64,000 nt of DNA from Aureobasidium sp. EXF-3400 (GCA_024195585.1 SWBL01000203.1:1-64000); one strand, 5' to 3'. Positions 23,494 through 35,313 are shown, numbered from the stretch's first letter. Numbers and translations: made by a program. The notes: a model not told the origin generated them from the letters alone.

Positions 23494-24241
23494 GATGACT
23501 GGTGGAGAGAAGAGCGTTCAGGTTGTTACTGAACTTGCAGTCATTCCGAGGGCAGAATCGAACTGCTTGAGCTACCTGTCGGCGATGGGAGATGGCTGGG
23601 CTTCGAAGACGATGCGACGCAGACGGATACATAATTTGGACTCGCTGACCCGGACTTAGCACGGACTTGAGGGGCATGACGTGCAAGAAGCTTGTTCGAT
23701 TCTCAGCCTGCATCGATCGGCGTCGAGGCCTTTATGTTTACCATCTCTCCTGCTCAAGGATTTGACTGACAGTATCGCGCAACCAGGAAGCATGTAGATT
23801 CCAAGACGAGAAAGAAACTAAACATCAATAAACACGTTATGTGAAGATATTCCGAGTACAGATGATGCAGATTCAAGCAATCAAAACATGCTCAGCGTTC
23901 AAAAGTACGTTTTGCAGCTTCAGCCATCAGTCTCTCAAACATACATCAATGCTTCGAGGTTGTTGGCCGTGTTCACCCTGATCTAGGATTGACTGAAGGT
24001 GCCCTTCTTGTGCAATGGTATAGAGAGATGTCAGATGGAACAAGGAAGGAGCGGAGCTAAGGCAGGGACAGATCAGGGTCTGTGCCTTCCATTTCCAGAT
24101 GGGGCCAGGCGTGTTCGATCGCGACGCCAACTCTAAAGCCAGCACGTTGTTCGATTGAGTAATCATGTAGCCTCAACATTTCTTTAGACAATTGCTCTTT
24201 GTCCTCTTCATTGCACTCTCTTCAGCATCAAACACACAGCA
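23494..24241. promoter_or_regulatory. Shared divergent promoter region
   Basis: 748 bases between the start codons of the mitochondrial carrier (minus) and the GT8 glycosyltransferase (plus). No defined site is evident beyond a CT-rich leader just before 24242. Confidence 0.4.
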
Positions 24242-25189
24242 ATGGCACAGAGCGCAGCATCATCAGGAAGAGTGGTCGATTCGGCCAAGGTCTGGACGAC
24301 GCTCATTACAAACACCGACTACCTCTCGGGTTTATTGACCCTCGACTACTCGCTCAAGGCCGCCGGCAGCAAGTACCCTCTCGTCGCCCTCTACACCGAC
24401 ACGTTCCCTGCCGAAGGCCATGCCGCTCTCAAGGCTCGCGGCATCCCGTCCAAGCGCATTCCCTACCTGCTGCCTTCCATGTCCAAGGACTACAGTAACG
24501 ATCCTCGCTTCTACGACTGTTGGAGCAAGCTCACTCCATTCGGCCTTGTCGAGTATGACCGTGTTGTCCAGCTCGACAGCGACATGCTGGTTCTTAAGAA
24601 CATGGATGAGTTGATGGACATTCCTCTTGATGGCCCAGAGCTCGCCGGACGCGGTAACCGTGTCTTTGCTGCAAGTCACGCCTGTGTCTGCAACCCTTTG
24701 AAGAAGCCCCATTACCCCAAGGACTGGATACCTGCCAACTGCGCATTCACCACTCAACACGACATCCCCGAAGAGGCACAAACCACTGGCGCTTCTCCTC
24801 TCGCTGGTCTCGCCATGCCCAACGGAGGTCTCCAAGTCGTTGTCCCAAGCAAGGATGTCTATGACCTAATCACAGAAGGTCTCAAGTCATCCGTCACCGC
24901 ATCCTACGAGTTTGCCGATCAATCAATGCTCAGTGACCTCTTCCCTGGCCGATGGGTCGCTCTTCCATACATCTACAACGCTCTCAAGACCTTGCGCTGG
25001 AAGGGTGTACATGATGCCATCTGGAGAGACGACCAAGTCAAGAATGCTCATATCCTGCTCAGTCCCAAGCCTTGGGATGAGAAGGGCGACGACAAGGGCA
25101 AGAACGATGAAACACACAAATGGTGGTGGAACTACAACGATCGCCGCCAGGCAGATGAGAAGAGCAGGAACATAGACGATGGCTTCTGA
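24242..25189 (+). CDS. GT8 family glycosyltransferase (glycogenin/galactinol synthase-like)
   Basis: Single exon, 315 aa. Family GT8 features: N-terminal VWTTLITNTDYLSGLLTLDYSLK, the metal-binding DxD motif as LDSDMLVLKNMDEL (Asp112, Asp114), NGGLQVVVPS in the middle, FADQSMLSDLF, and the C-terminal HILLSPKPWDEK, equivalent to the HxxGxxKPW metal/nucleotide site. There is no signal peptide or membrane anchor, so it is probably cytosolic. GT8 enzymes transfer sugars from UDP-glucose or UDP-galactose with retention. The short length and lack of a long C-tail argue against true glycogenin. The acceptor is unknown. Confidence 0.88.
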   Translation: MAQSAASSGRVVDSAKVWTTLITNTDYLSGLLTLDYSLKAAGSKYPLVALYTDTFPAEGHAALKARGIPSKRIPYLLPSMSKDYSNDPRFYDCWSKLTPFGLVEYDRVVQLDSDMLVLKNMDELMDIPLDGPELAGRGNRVFAASHACVCNPLKKPHYPKDWIPANCAFTTQHDIPEEAQTTGASPLAGLAMPNGGLQVVVPSKDVYDLITEGLKSSVTASYEFADQSMLSDLFPGRWVALPYIYNALKTLRWKGVHDAIWRDDQVKNAHILLSPKPWDEKGDDKGKNDETHKWWWNYNDRRQADEKSRNIDDGF

Positions 25190-25498
25190 GCGCCTCGTCA
25201 AGATGATATAAATGCCGACAGTCGATCTTGGACGATTTTTGATACCCAACTGTTGATGATCAACATACAATATATTATGGAAAATTTCACAGTCATGTGT
25301 CGCCATACTCACATATTGGAGATTGGATGAGAACGAGATAGCCACAGATACTGGTCTGCTTCAACTCATCTGCTTTGTCAAGATCTGCTGACTACTTATC
25401 AAACTCCCTCATGCAACTTCATCCCTCCCGCAACGACCCACTCTTCCTTGTAACCTTTACATACGATGTTTTTTCTGTCCCCATTAACAAGCCAAGAA
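25190..25498. other. 3' flank of the GT8 gene
   Basis: No gene seen; AT-rich 3' region leading to the tRNA-like gene. Confidence 0.5.
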
Positions 25499-25615
25499 GC
25501 CGTGGTGGGGCAGTGGTCAGCACACCCGATCCGGTAACCTAAGTTCCTAAAACCGCAAGTCCTTAATACTCTCTCAAGGATCGGGAGGTCGCAGGTTCGA
25601 TTCCTGCCTACGGTG
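25499..25615 (+). tRNA. tRNA-like gene with an intron; anticodon register uncertain (Pro-CGG or Arg-CCG)
   Basis: A 7-bp acceptor stem pairs 25499-25505 (GCCGTGG) with 25608-25614 (CTACGGT), with two G-U pairs. The T arm is perfect (GCAGG, loop TTCGATT, CCTGC at 25591-25607) and gives a consensus B box. The anticodon stem CCCGA (25525-25529) pairs with TCGGG (25581-25585), with a probable 44-nt intron at 25536-25579. In this register the anticodon is CGG, but base 33 is C instead of the near-universal T. Shifting by one base gives T33 and anticodon CCG at the cost of a stem mismatch. The D stem has a G11/A24 mismatch that also spoils the A box (TGGGGCAGTGG). It may be a diverged gene or a pseudogene. 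Confidence 0.6.
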
Positions 25616-25622
25616 CTTGTTG

Positions 25623-25632
25623 TTTTCTTTTT
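25623..25632 (+). terminator. Pol III terminator of the tRNA-like gene
   Basis: T4 and T5 runs begin 8 nt after the discriminator base, the usual position for RNA polymerase III termination. Confidence 0.6.
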
Positions 25633-26072
25633 ACCTCAGCTTTTGGTTGTTCTGTCGCAACGAGCGATTTTCCCACCCATAAACTGAGACTTGCCTTGTT
25701 TACTCGAGATTTTCGAGTCTTTGTTTGTCAGAATGCATTGCATTGTTATGTTCTTTGATCACCAAGAGTACCAAATAATGCCTTTGTCTTTGACAACCCA
25801 TGTTCTTTGTGGATTGTCAGACAGTCCCAGATGCAGCAACTTGTCAGCAAATCATCGCAACAGGCTTCATGAATTCCTTGTTACATCGCAATAATGCCAG
25901 TAGGCCTCCAAGCAGTAGGACCAAAGTATTGATAAGGCCTCGAGTCTTCTGCCTTGGACTCGACGTCTCATCCACCTCCGACCAAAGGAAAAACAACCAC
26001 CCAAAACAAACCCAAGAACCAGCACCACCATCCAGATTACAACTCCATACAGCAGAACGAGAACAAAAAAAG
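25633..26072. promoter_or_regulatory. Leader/promoter of the C2H2 protein gene
   Basis: The coding frame of the next gene stays open upstream to an ATG at 25800, but the extra 91 residues look like translated leader (poly-basic, no domain). Treated as promoter and 5' leader. Confidence 0.4.
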
Positions 26073-26663
26073 ATGCCTTTTTCTTTTCCTTGCGCCCTCT
26101 GTGGTGCAGCCTTGAACAACAACACGTATGAATATCAAAAACACATGACTACTCACTGGTCTGGCACCAACAACACATTCCCCTTGCCCTCCATATCCAC
26201 CAGCACCCCGATGCCTAGTCCAATCTCTACATACCCCTGTTTCTTCTGCGACAACGCCTTCTACAATATTCGAGAGCTTGCTAGTCACTTGATTACCTCG
26301 CACGGCCCTAATCTTCACTCTGCCCTCTGCCCAAGAGCTGCTGACGACTCTCTTCGTAACTCTGTTTCTGCATTCTTGAATGAGTTTGCTGCTTCTGGGG
26401 CTTTGTTTGTCAGTCTTTGTGATTGTTTTCCTGGTCATCCCGCTCACGCTCTGGTCAGTGCTGATGATGATGGTGTCTATGATTCTGGTCTTGGATCCCC
26501 TATTCCTTCTGGTATGTCTGATCCTTCTTCTCCTGATGGTAAATCTACTCCTCCTCCCTCCAACATCACCCCTAAACTTGCCGAATTCTTGGTTTCTGAA
26601 GGTGTGACTCAATTCGGTAAACGTGTTTATCTTTATCCTTTTGAGCCATCTGCTGCTCCTTGA
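26073..26663 (+). CDS. Small protein with two C2H2 zinc fingers
   Basis: Single exon, 196 aa, starting at MPFSFPCALCG. The first finger is C-x2-C-x13-H-x3-H (CALCGAALNNNTYEYQKHMTTH) and the second C-x2-C-x12-H-x4-H (CFFCDNAFYNIRELASHLITSH). They are separated by a Ser/Thr/Pro linker, so the fingers are not of the tandem TGEKP type and need not bind DNA. A helical SAFLNEFAASGALFVSLCDCF segment and an acidic/Pro-rich C-terminus follow. I do not recognise the family; a nucleic-acid or protein-binding role is only inferred. An in-frame ATG at 25800 is an alternative start. Confidence 0.7.
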   Translation: MPFSFPCALCGAALNNNTYEYQKHMTTHWSGTNNTFPLPSISTSTPMPSPISTYPCFFCDNAFYNIRELASHLITSHGPNLHSALCPRAADDSLRNSVSAFLNEFAASGALFVSLCDCFPGHPAHALVSADDDGVYDSGLGSPIPSGMSDPSSPDGKSTPPPSNITPKLAEFLVSEGVTQFGKRVYLYPFEPSAAP

Positions 26664-27257
26664 GAATCGGAAAACGCCTTCTGGTACGGTACGGTACGGT
26701 AATTAGGTTTCTTGGTTTTGGTTTGATCTCTTTCCTTTTTTAAGGTGTTATCGAATCATCAAACGAAAAAAAAAAAAAACAACTAAAAATAACAAAAAAA
26801 AAAAAAAATTGCAGTCGTCCCTGGTGGATGATGATCAAAGCTACTCTTTCTTCTCCCTCTCTTTGCTTTCTGTGTTGTTTATGTATACTGTGATGAGATC
26901 TCTTGACACGACCTGATCTTTAACTTGTGAATCTCTTGCAAGATACAAAACCTTCCACACACAGAGCTAATGTAGCTAGGTTCTGGTGTCAAATGAGACC
27001 AGAGACTTGTTGGTAAAAACCTGCAAGTTGGGCACAGTAAAAGACTTGTATCTTGCAGACTATACAAAAGAACAACAAGAATTGTTAATCACAAATGTTC
27101 TTCATTTCTCTAATCACCCATCCTCTTGCAAGGAAAAAAAAAAAGAACCCAACGCCACGCTTTGAATGCCATTTCATTCCCCTTATGACCAATTCACAAA
27201 ACTATATATTCCTTTCCTGCTTTTTCCTCTTTTGCCATTTGTTCAAAAGCTTCAACC
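26664..27257. other. Convergent 3' region with A runs and an inverted repeat
   Basis: Between the 3' ends of the C2H2 gene and NUP188. It contains three to four tandem GGTAC units near 26692-26701, two long A-rich runs at about 26766-26808, and a perfect 12-bp inverted repeat (26937-26948 against 27046-27057). No gene seen. Confidence 0.6.
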
Positions 27258-30200
27258 CTAACCAGTCAAGCAAACAAGAGCGGCGTCGAATTCATCGACA
27301 ACTCTCTCCTCAAGCTTGTTCTCAATGTCCTTGGCCACGACAGCAGGCTTCTGTCGAGCCCACTCTGTCTCTCGCTCACCAATAGGCATGATGCGCTCAC
27401 GCAAATTGCGTCTAGTGCGCAAGATGGCCTCGACCTGTTCCTTTGCATTGGCACGATCGAATTCTAGGCTAGGAATCTCGGCAGCTGAAGCACCAGAGCT
27501 TGCACCTACTGTTCGTAGTCTTTCAAGGATAAGAGAGATAAGGGAAAGAGAATGTGTCTCGCTTGCAAGTCCAAGGGTGATGCAACCAGCGTACGGGTGT
27601 CGTAGAGAAGGTTGCTTGTTTTCCAAATCAGTTTCAGCACGGCGAAGCTGAGCAGGGAAACTATTGAGGAAAGCACCAATCTCAGCGGCGATTGGCGGAC
27701 CAACTGCTTCGAGAAGGTTGAGGCACAAAGGAAGTATGCCCTTTGACCAGATGGCGAAAACACGAACAGGTTCGTCGAAGGGACCCTTGCCATTCATGTT
27801 GCGAAGGTAATGAGACAGATTGGCGGATGATAGACGCGATAGCACACCTTCGACTGCCATTTGTTCTGCAATGAATGTGATGGACGAAAGCTCAAGCAAG
27901 AATAGAATAGCGAGTTCACCATAAACAGGGTCGACCGAGTCAGGTGTGACAAGGCGATCAGACCAGGAGTATAAGCTTGTGGCATAGCGAAGAGTGCCGG
28001 CATCAGCACAGCTAGTGGCAATAGTTGAATGTGCGGAAGCAATGCCAGGAATGCGGAGGATACTCTGAAGCAGAGCTGTCAATAGCACAAAGTCTGCTGG
28101 CTGAACTGATTCAGGGTTGGCATGAACGTTGCTGCATAGTGCTCTGAAGTTCTTGTGTACAGCGTTCAGGATCTCAAGAGGGATCACAGGAACAACTGGA
28201 GCCGATCGCTTCTCTTTCTGTACGGGGTTGTAGACCTGGGGCTGAAGCGCAAGGAAGAGCGTGCGGAGGAGTGTGCGGTAGTACTCAACATCGCGAGGGG
28301 TGGAGGCGACCTCAAAGTCCTGGTTTGAAGTGCGAACGATATCCCATGCTGTAGAGAGCAAGTCTCGAACAATAGGCTCCTTGGACTTGATCGAGGTCAA
28401 CTTTTGCAACAAAACAAATGCTAGATCAGCGCGAGTTTGTGCGATATTATCGAACAACACAGCTGGAATAGAAGCTTCCATATTTGCAGCAAGAGACTTC
28501 TGAACAACGGTTGCAAGATCTTTCTGTAGAGACGGAATATCCTCAGCAAATGTGCCAAGCATGATGGCCAGCGCTTTCCAGCTCTTCAAGAGATTGACTT
28601 GAGCTTCGACCAAAGACAGATTGACGTTGGCTCTTGCGACTTCTTCGACAAATCCTTGATTGTTACGACCACTCCAGGATGACTCAAAGTCAAGCATTTG
28701 ACTAGCAATTTTGCGATCGTAGTAGTAGTCACGACCGAAATCTGCTTGTTGAAGAGAAGTGCGCTTGAAGTTTTCAAGCTTGCACTGTGGGAACTTGATG
28801 ACAAAGTTCTTGGCTAGATTTTTGTGTAACGAGTGGTTGTATGCATTGACTGTGACTCCATGTTCGGTGAGGTATTGCAGTTTGGTGGCCACGATCTTTG
28901 CGGTTGTCGTGTCACCAAGCTGGCGTGCGTTGTGAAGGTAACGGGCAAGAATGTTTGAAGCGTAGGAAGCCATCTGAATCTCGTTGGCATATCGGATGGT
29001 GCTCTCCAGATCGGACTGCTTGCTGTTTGGCTCAATCTCCGCGAGCCAATCTGCTGCGCTCTTGAGGAAGTTGGCATGTTTACCAATGCCGTGTGTTGCC
29101 CAGGCCCACTGGTCTTGTGCTGAAGCAACAAACTTCAAGATAGCCATTGCTCGTTTGGGAGAGATATTTTTGATGTCAGCCAGTTGATCTAAAGCATACT
29201 TCAGCAATGCTTTGCTGCCAGTAGCCTCGCTCTTTTCGGTCGCCTTCAGTCTATCACGAGGTGTGGTGCCAGTAAGCAAGCAGATAGAAAGCCATTGTTG
29301 CTTGTTGCTGACGACGGCAGAGAACATCTCCCAGATCGTAGATTCCACACCGATGTCTTGCAATGGCTGGTCCAGCTCTGCAAGGACGGCCAGGAAACTC
29401 TTTGCGGCCTCCGGGCTCAAATGACCAAGAAGAGAAGCTGGTTCTGACTCAGACTGGTTCAATGTGCGAACAAGACTTGTGAACAAGGTGGCGACTGGTG
29501 CTTTGTAAGAGTGTTGGGCGGCAAAGAGACGCGCAAGAAGAGGCATGGACTGAAGGAGGTTCTTGCTGAGGTAACCAGCTTTGCGATCAGTGAGCAAGCC
29601 GACGTCAAGGATCGTTGAACAGAAAGACAGAGCTGCACTAGTCTGGAGTCTGATTGGTCCTTCGTTCTCGAGCGGTCCGGGGTTGATCGAAGCGAGACCT
29701 GAAGTGAGGATGTTCAGGAGCGGGTGGAAAGTCAGAGAATGAGGACTGTCTGCCAGGTACACCTTGAGAAGATCTTCCGAAGCTTGTGCAAATACACCAG
29801 TCAACTTTCCGGTAACGGCTTTGTTATCGTCCACGCTGTAAGAAAAGTTAAGAATCTCGGTAGCTGCGTCAAGTATACGTGTGCTGATCTCGCATCTTTC
29901 TGCAGGGAAGACAAAACGCCAGCTCGGCGAACTTTGCAGTACATCGAGAAGAATACGTTGGAATGCTGCAAGTACTGCACTAGTCAGCTTCTCGGGTGTG
30001 GTTCCAGTTGCATCGGCTGGGTCGTCAAATCGAGTAACAGCTTTTGTGTTAGATTTGCGCGATACAGCCCGAGTAGCAACATCTTGTATCAATCCCTCGA
30101 AAAGGCCAATGCAAGCACGAAGCAGGTCGTACTGTCCGATTGGGAGCTCCGTGGCACTTATGATGGCAGCGAGACCGCCGAAGTTGTCGTCAACGGAGAG

Positions 30201-32694
30201 CAGTCGACTGCGTGTCAGAAGAGACCAGATTCTTTCCGGGTAAATGGACACCAATGACTGCATGAATCGAACAATGTGAACCAAAAGATACAATGAACCC
30301 TCCAATCCTGGCTGTTCGACTTGAGCATGCAACTCTTCCTCGAACATTTGGAAAACGACTCTGACGATGTCATCGTTTCTGTCGAGACCATAACTCAAAC
30401 GACCGAGAACGTGCTTTGCAGCATCAATATCATCCGACTTAACAGCAGCATAGACGAGTGAATCGACGAGCGCAATAATCTCGGCGGCTGCCTCCTTTTC
30501 AACGGCTCCAGATGCCAGCTCGATGTATGTTGCATTGGATAGTCTGGTTGCGAGGAGCTTGCCGAAATACTCAAGTGCGGAGTGTTGGTGGTGCCAACAG
30601 ACAACATAGGGACTGTTTTGATTCGCTAGGATACCAACTGTTCCTGAGGGAATTGTCAAATCAGTCTTAGCTTGACCAGCATCTCTGCCTGACGTGAGAC
30701 GCATGTGATGGGTCCTGCCGTCTCTCGGGACGAAGAGCGGAATCTCATCAAGAAGCTGAATGTGATTCTGAAGTTCGTCCTCACGGTAATTTTCGTAACT
30801 CCTCTCAAAAGTTTTAGGAAGGATTTGAGTGAGAGTGGACATGTTCTCCAGAATGGCGAGAATTTCCGAATCTTGTCCATCTTTCGAAGCCCGGCTTTGA
30901 CTGATCGAGAGCAGGCAGTTGAGGAAAGGTCGAACTTCGTAAGCATAGCGTTGCTTGACTTGATCGAAAAATTTGCCGCCCATGCTGCTGCCGTCGGTCA
31001 AGAAAGCTCTGACTGGCTGCACCGGATTACGAGCTCGTGTCCGTGAGAGATTGGGAGGCACTGTATCGTAAGAAAGGATTGAAAGCACTGCCTGAACCAC
31101 ATCGGGTCCGTACTGGAAAAGATGATAGCCTGCTGAGACTAAGCTGAAGAGTGACATTTTACCACAAGCAGCAACGTGAAGATCAAATTCAGCGCCGTAC
31201 GCAAGCAGCAGACACTCAGATAGAGACGTCACCATATCGAATGTTTGCAGATCGGCGACTGCAGCATTGGCCATGAAGCCAATAACGTCTTCTCCCTCTA
31301 CAGGGTGTGCATTGAGAATAGCGTCTAGTGTAGTCTCTGTCTTGGTCTTTGTCGCGTTGCTAGGACCGTCTTCAATTTGAGACTGTGCCTCAGCACGACT
31401 TGCCAGGACGGCTCCACGAAGACTTTGTGCGATAATGCTCCATGCAAGGATGGCAGGCCCAGCATGTCTTATGCCGAGCTGAGCTTGTGCAGCACCAAGA
31501 AGAGTTGAAGTGACTAGACGAACGCAGGCCTCGTCATCAATGTAGGATTCGCCAGGCAGTTGAGGGTAGTTTGCAGTATTTGGTTGTTCGCTGACCGAGT
31601 CCACGGTAGTTCTGACCTTGAGTACTTCCAGGGATATGAGAGAAGTTAGGCATCGAATAACAATGATCAGGTCTGAAGTCTCGGCGGTTTCGGGAAGCGC
31701 AGAGAAGAAGTATGTCGCATCCATTAAAGAAAACCAAAGAACGACCGGCTCGGAATCAAGAATCTCCTTTTGGGAGAAGATGTGGATGTACGCCAGATGC
31801 AAGATCAGGACAAGCTGTGTAAAGACGGATTTAATGTAAGAGTTGGCCAGGTCCTCGTCGTCAGAAAGCAATCCCGACCAAGATTCTGGGTTGAGTGATT
31901 GCAATTTTGCATCCAGAGCATTTATACATTTGCAGAAAAAGGATGGGTTAGATGTCAATGTCTGGGTTCGGAAGACAGCAAGAGCAGCTTCCAGAAGCGA
32001 AACTCTGGTGTTGACAGCCGTCGACTGCAGATCTTGCGGCAATGCGAGACCAATCAATAGTGCAGATAAAGCCAAGATGCTTGACTTCTCGGCGTAGAGC
32101 GTGTTCAATAGCCTGGGACGTCTCTGTTGCTGAGTATCGAATATCGACTTTTGATCTGGTTCGGGAGTAGGATTGATGGACTGGCGGAAGTGGGCATTCG
32201 CAGCGGCGTTCTGAATTCCAAGTCGCTCGTCCTGGGACCACTCAGCCAGCATGCGCGAAGCAGAACGTTGCTGCCATTCGACCAGAACAATTCTCAAAGC
32301 ATCCGTCTCTTGAATATTAGCTTCTTTAGACAACCACAAAGCATCCTCCTTGATTTGGTTGATATCATATTGGCCAGATTCTGAAGGGAGAGCGTTGATG
32401 GCAGCAGTCCGTGTTTCAAAGTCGGTTTTCGACTGGGATGTAGGAGGTTGGAAGGGTGTGAGGGGAGCGCCCAGAATGGAGAGAACGGTAGGATCTTGGA
32501 AGAAAGCGTCTAGTGTGGGAGAAGAGGTGACGGAGTCGAGAGCAATGACGGCTTTATAGGCAGATTCCCATGATCTAGGACGATTAGCACAGGTTGAAGG
32601 TAGACAGAGCAGCAGGCGCATACAGAAGAGGAAGCTCGCGGGCCAAACATTTATCCAGAGCTGGGAAGTAGACGGCCTGTGGAGAGGGCACCAT
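27258..32694 (-). CDS. NUP188: Nucleoporin Nup188, inner-ring component of the nuclear pore
   Basis: CDS complement(join(27258..32574,32624..32694)), 1795 aa. The frame opening at 32915 is not the real start: exon 1 starts at 32694 (MVPSPQAVYFPALDKCLARELPLL) and a 49-nt intron (GTATGC, branch GTGCTAATC, acceptor TCCTAG) joins it to SWESAYKAVIALDS. The sequence is almost wholly alpha-helical, as in this family. Recognisable blocks include INQIKEDALWLSKEANIQ near residue 95, YFGKLLATRLSNATYIELAS, NYREDELQNHIQLL, DFGRDYYYDRKIASQMLDF and LSLVEAQVNLLKSWKAL. Nup188 with its paralogue Nup192 scaffolds the inner ring through Nic96 and Nup145N and affects passage of membrane proteins. It shares a 309-bp divergent promoter with TRPC. 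Confidence 0.92.
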
Positions 32695-33003
32695 TGTGCA
32701 GGTAGCTTTAGTGTATGAGCATGCGCGCCGCTCCAGAAATGTCGGATTGGCAAATCGCGCGACAGCTGGAAAGAGCGGTAGAAGGTGGATTTGATGGTCT
32801 GGAAATGGTAGCTGCAAAGACCAGAGACACGCCAAGACAAGGAAACGCGACTTTGGGAGGAAGTTGGAAGGAGCTCCAAATCTGGGGAAGCAGCGCCGCC
32901 AGCTGACTCATCCATGCCTTCCAGATCTTATTGATGCTTTTCTTTGGCATACCATCGCCATTCTGCTGACGATACTGCTCCAATTGTCAGACACACCTCA
33001 AAC
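32695..33003. promoter_or_regulatory. Divergent NUP188-TRPC promoter with a Gcn4/CPC1-type site
   Basis: 309 bases separate the two start codons. A perfect TGACTCA lies at 32904-32910, 94 nt before the TRPC ATG. TGA(C/G)TCA is the binding site of Gcn4/CPC1/CpcA, which induces tryptophan genes on amino-acid starvation. The site is seen directly; its use is inferred. Confidence 0.6.
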
Positions 33004-35313
33004 ATGTCTAACCTGGGCCTGGTCGACCACTCGCCCTTCAACGCCGAGCCTGCTGCTCCAATTCCTACCGCCTCCAATCTCGTTCTCATCGACAATTACG
33101 ATTCGTTTACCTGGAATGTCTACCAATATTTGTGTCTCGAAGGCGCAACCGTCACCGTCTACCGCAACGATGAAATCACTATCGACCAATTGATCGCCAA
33201 AAATCCCACCCAGCTGGTCATCAGTCCCGGTCCTGGCCACCCCGAAACAGACTCTGGCGTTAGCAAGGATGCCATCCGACACTTTGCTGGCAAGATCCCC
33301 ATCTTCGGTGTCTGTATGGGCGAACAATGCATTTACTCTGTCTTTGGTGGTACTGTCGAGAAGACTGGCGAGATCCTCCACGGAAAGACTTCGCCTTTGC
33401 GACACGATGCCAAGGGCGTCTACGCCAACCTCCCTCAGGACATTCCCGTTACCCGCTACCACTCGCTTGCCGGAACCCACCCTACTCTTCCCGAGTGTCT
33501 CGAGGTTTCCTCTTGGATTGCCGTTGGTCCCGATGGAGGAAAAGGCGTCATCATGGGTGTGCGCCACAAGGAATACGTTATTGAGGGTGTCCAATACCAC
33601 CCCGAGAGTATCTTGACCGAGGAGGGAAGACTGCAGATCAAAAACTTTCTGTATATGCAGGGCGGTACCTGGGCCGAGAACGAACGTCTGCAGAAAGAGG
33701 CTAAGTCAAACGCCCAACCAGCAAAGACCAACGGACAGACCAAGGACAAGCAGACAAACATCCTCGAGAAGATTTTTGCTCGTCGCAAGGAATTGATCGC
33801 TGCTCAGAAAGAAATCCCCTCGCAAAGACCCATCGACCTGCAGGCCGCCTACGACCTCGACCTTTCACCACCTCTGATCTCTTTCCCCGACCGTCTCAAG
33901 CAGTCTCCTTACCAACTTTCCCTGATGGCTGAAATCAAGCGCGCTTCTCCTTCCAAAGGCATAATCTCAATCTCCACTTGCGCCCCTGCTCAAGCTCGCA
34001 TCTACGCCCTCGCCGGCGCCAGTACCATTTCCGTCTTGACCGAGCCTGACTGGTTCAAGGGTAGCATCGACGATCTCAAGGCCGTTCGTCAAGCTCTGGC
34101 TGGCATGCCCAACCGTCCTGCTGTTTTGCGCAAGGAGTTTGTCTTCGATGAGTACCAAATTTTGGAAGCTAGATTGGCTGGTGCCGACACCGTTTTGCTC
34201 ATCGTCAAGATGCTCGAGACCGAGACTCTTCACAGATTGTACAAGTACTCACAGTCTCTTGGTATGGAGCCTTTGGTCGAGGTCAACAACGAGGAAGAAA
34301 TGAAGATCGCCGTCGACATGGGTTCAAAGGTCATTGGTGTCAACAACCGTAATCTCACAAACTTCGAAGTTGACCTGGAAACCACTAGCCGTCTTATGTC
34401 GCTTGTTCCAAAAGAGACTGTTGTCTGTGCTCTCAGTGGTATCGCTGGACCACAGGATGTTGTTCCTTACCAGAAGAATGGTGTCGGTGCTGTTCTTGTT
34501 GGCGAGGCTTTGATGCGCGCAAAGGACACTGCTCAATTCATCTCTGAACTGCTCGGTGGCAGTGTCAAGTCCGCTCACAAGGAGTCCAAAAAGACACCCA
34601 TGGTCAAGATTTGCGGCACTCGTTCCCCCGAAGCAGCCAAGGCTGCAGTTGAGGCTGGTGCAGACTTCATTGGCATTATTTTGGTGAAGGGTCGCAAGCG
34701 ATGCGTGTCTACCGAGACCGCTCTAAAAATCTCAAAGGTTATCCACGAGACACCCCGCGCTGGATCGGACGCCGCCTCGAGCGAAGAATCATTGCCCGTA
34801 TCAGCAACAAACTACTTCGACCATACCACATCACACAACTTGGTCCACCCACGACACGCGTCACTTGTTGGTGTCTTCCAGAACCAGCCCTTGTCATATA
34901 TCCTAGAACAACAGAAGCTTCTCGGTCTTGACATTGTACAACTACATGGATCTGAGCCGATTGAGTGGGCATCACTCATTCCTGTTCCTGTCATTCGCGC
35001 TTTCCACCCTGGTGATGCCGGTCTTGCTACTCGTGGCTACCATGCATTGCCACTGGTCGATTCTGGCGCCGGTGGCTCTGGTGAGCAGGTGGACTTGACA
35101 CAAGTACAAGAACTTTTACAGAAGGACAGTGGTCTGCGGATCATGCTTGCTGGTGGCCTCAACCCCAGCAATGTCAAGCAAGTTTCCAGCGGGCTGGCCT
35201 CCAACATGAGCCAAATCGCCATCCTCGATGTCAGCAGTGGCGTTGAAGAGAATGGCGAGCAGAGTCTCTCGAAGATTCGTGAGTTTGTCACCGCTGTCAA
35301 GGCTGGATCTTGA
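33004..35313 (+). CDS. TRPC: Trifunctional tryptophan enzyme: anthranilate synthase glutaminase, IGP synthase, PRA isomerase
   Basis: Single exon, 769 aa, start at [10 protein letters not shown] (33004); an in-frame ATG at 32944 would add 20 unlikely residues. Domain order is glutamine amidotransferase (about 25-250), with nucleophile Cys104 in FGVCMGEQ and the His199/Glu201 pair in YHPES; indole-3-glycerol-phosphate synthase (about 260-520), with [11 protein letters not shown] and [12 protein letters not shown]; and phosphoribosylanthranilate isomerase (about 535-769), with [11 protein letters not shown] and IMLAGGLNP. The fusion is characteristic of filamentous ascomycetes. It supplies three non-consecutive activities of tryptophan synthesis and pairs with the large TrpE-type subunit encoded elsewhere. 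Length matches known fungal TRPC. Confidence 0.97.
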   Translation: MSNLGLVDHSPFNAEPAAPIPTASNLVLIDNYDSFTWNVYQYLCLEGATVTVYRNDEITIDQLIAKNPTQLVISPGPGHPETDSGVSKDAIRHFAGKIPIFGVCMGEQCIYSVFGGTVEKTGEILHGKTSPLRHDAKGVYANLPQDIPVTRYHSLAGTHPTLPECLEVSSWIAVGPDGGKGVIMGVRHKEYVIEGVQYHPESILTEEGRLQIKNFLYMQGGTWAENERLQKEAKSNAQPAKTNGQTKDKQTNILEKIFARRKELIAAQKEIPSQRPIDLQAAYDLDLSPPLISFPDRLKQSPYQLSLMAEIKRASPSKGIISISTCAPAQARIYALAGASTISVLTEPDWFKGSIDDLKAVRQALAGMPNRPAVLRKEFVFDEYQILEARLAGADTVLLIVKMLETETLHRLYKYSQSLGMEPLVEVNNEEEMKIAVDMGSKVIGVNNRNLTNFEVDLETTSRLMSLVPKETVVCALSGIAGPQDVVPYQKNGVGAVLVGEALMRAKDTAQFISELLGGSVKSAHKESKKTPMVKICGTRSPEAAKAAVEAGADFIGIILVKGRKRCVSTETALKISKVIHETPRAGSDAASSEESLPVSATNYFDHTTSHNLVHPRHASLVGVFQNQPLSYILEQQKLLGLDIVQLHGSEPIEWASLIPVPVIRAFHPGDAGLATRGYHALPLVDSGAGGSGEQVDLTQVQELLQKDSGLRIMLAGGLNPSNVKQVSSGLASNMSQIAILDVSSGVEENGEQSLSKIREFVTAVKAGS

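Noticed and set aside
23530..23590. Minus-strand tRNA-like signal (GCAG, TTCGATT, CTGC next to TAGCTCAA)
   Set aside because: The A-box-like and B-box-like motifs overlap almost directly; there is no room for an anticodon arm and no acceptor stem.
32695..32915. N-terminal extension of NUP188 up to 32915
   Set aside because: The extension has no resemblance to the family and would overlap the TRPC leader; the spliced start at 32694 matches the conserved N-terminus.
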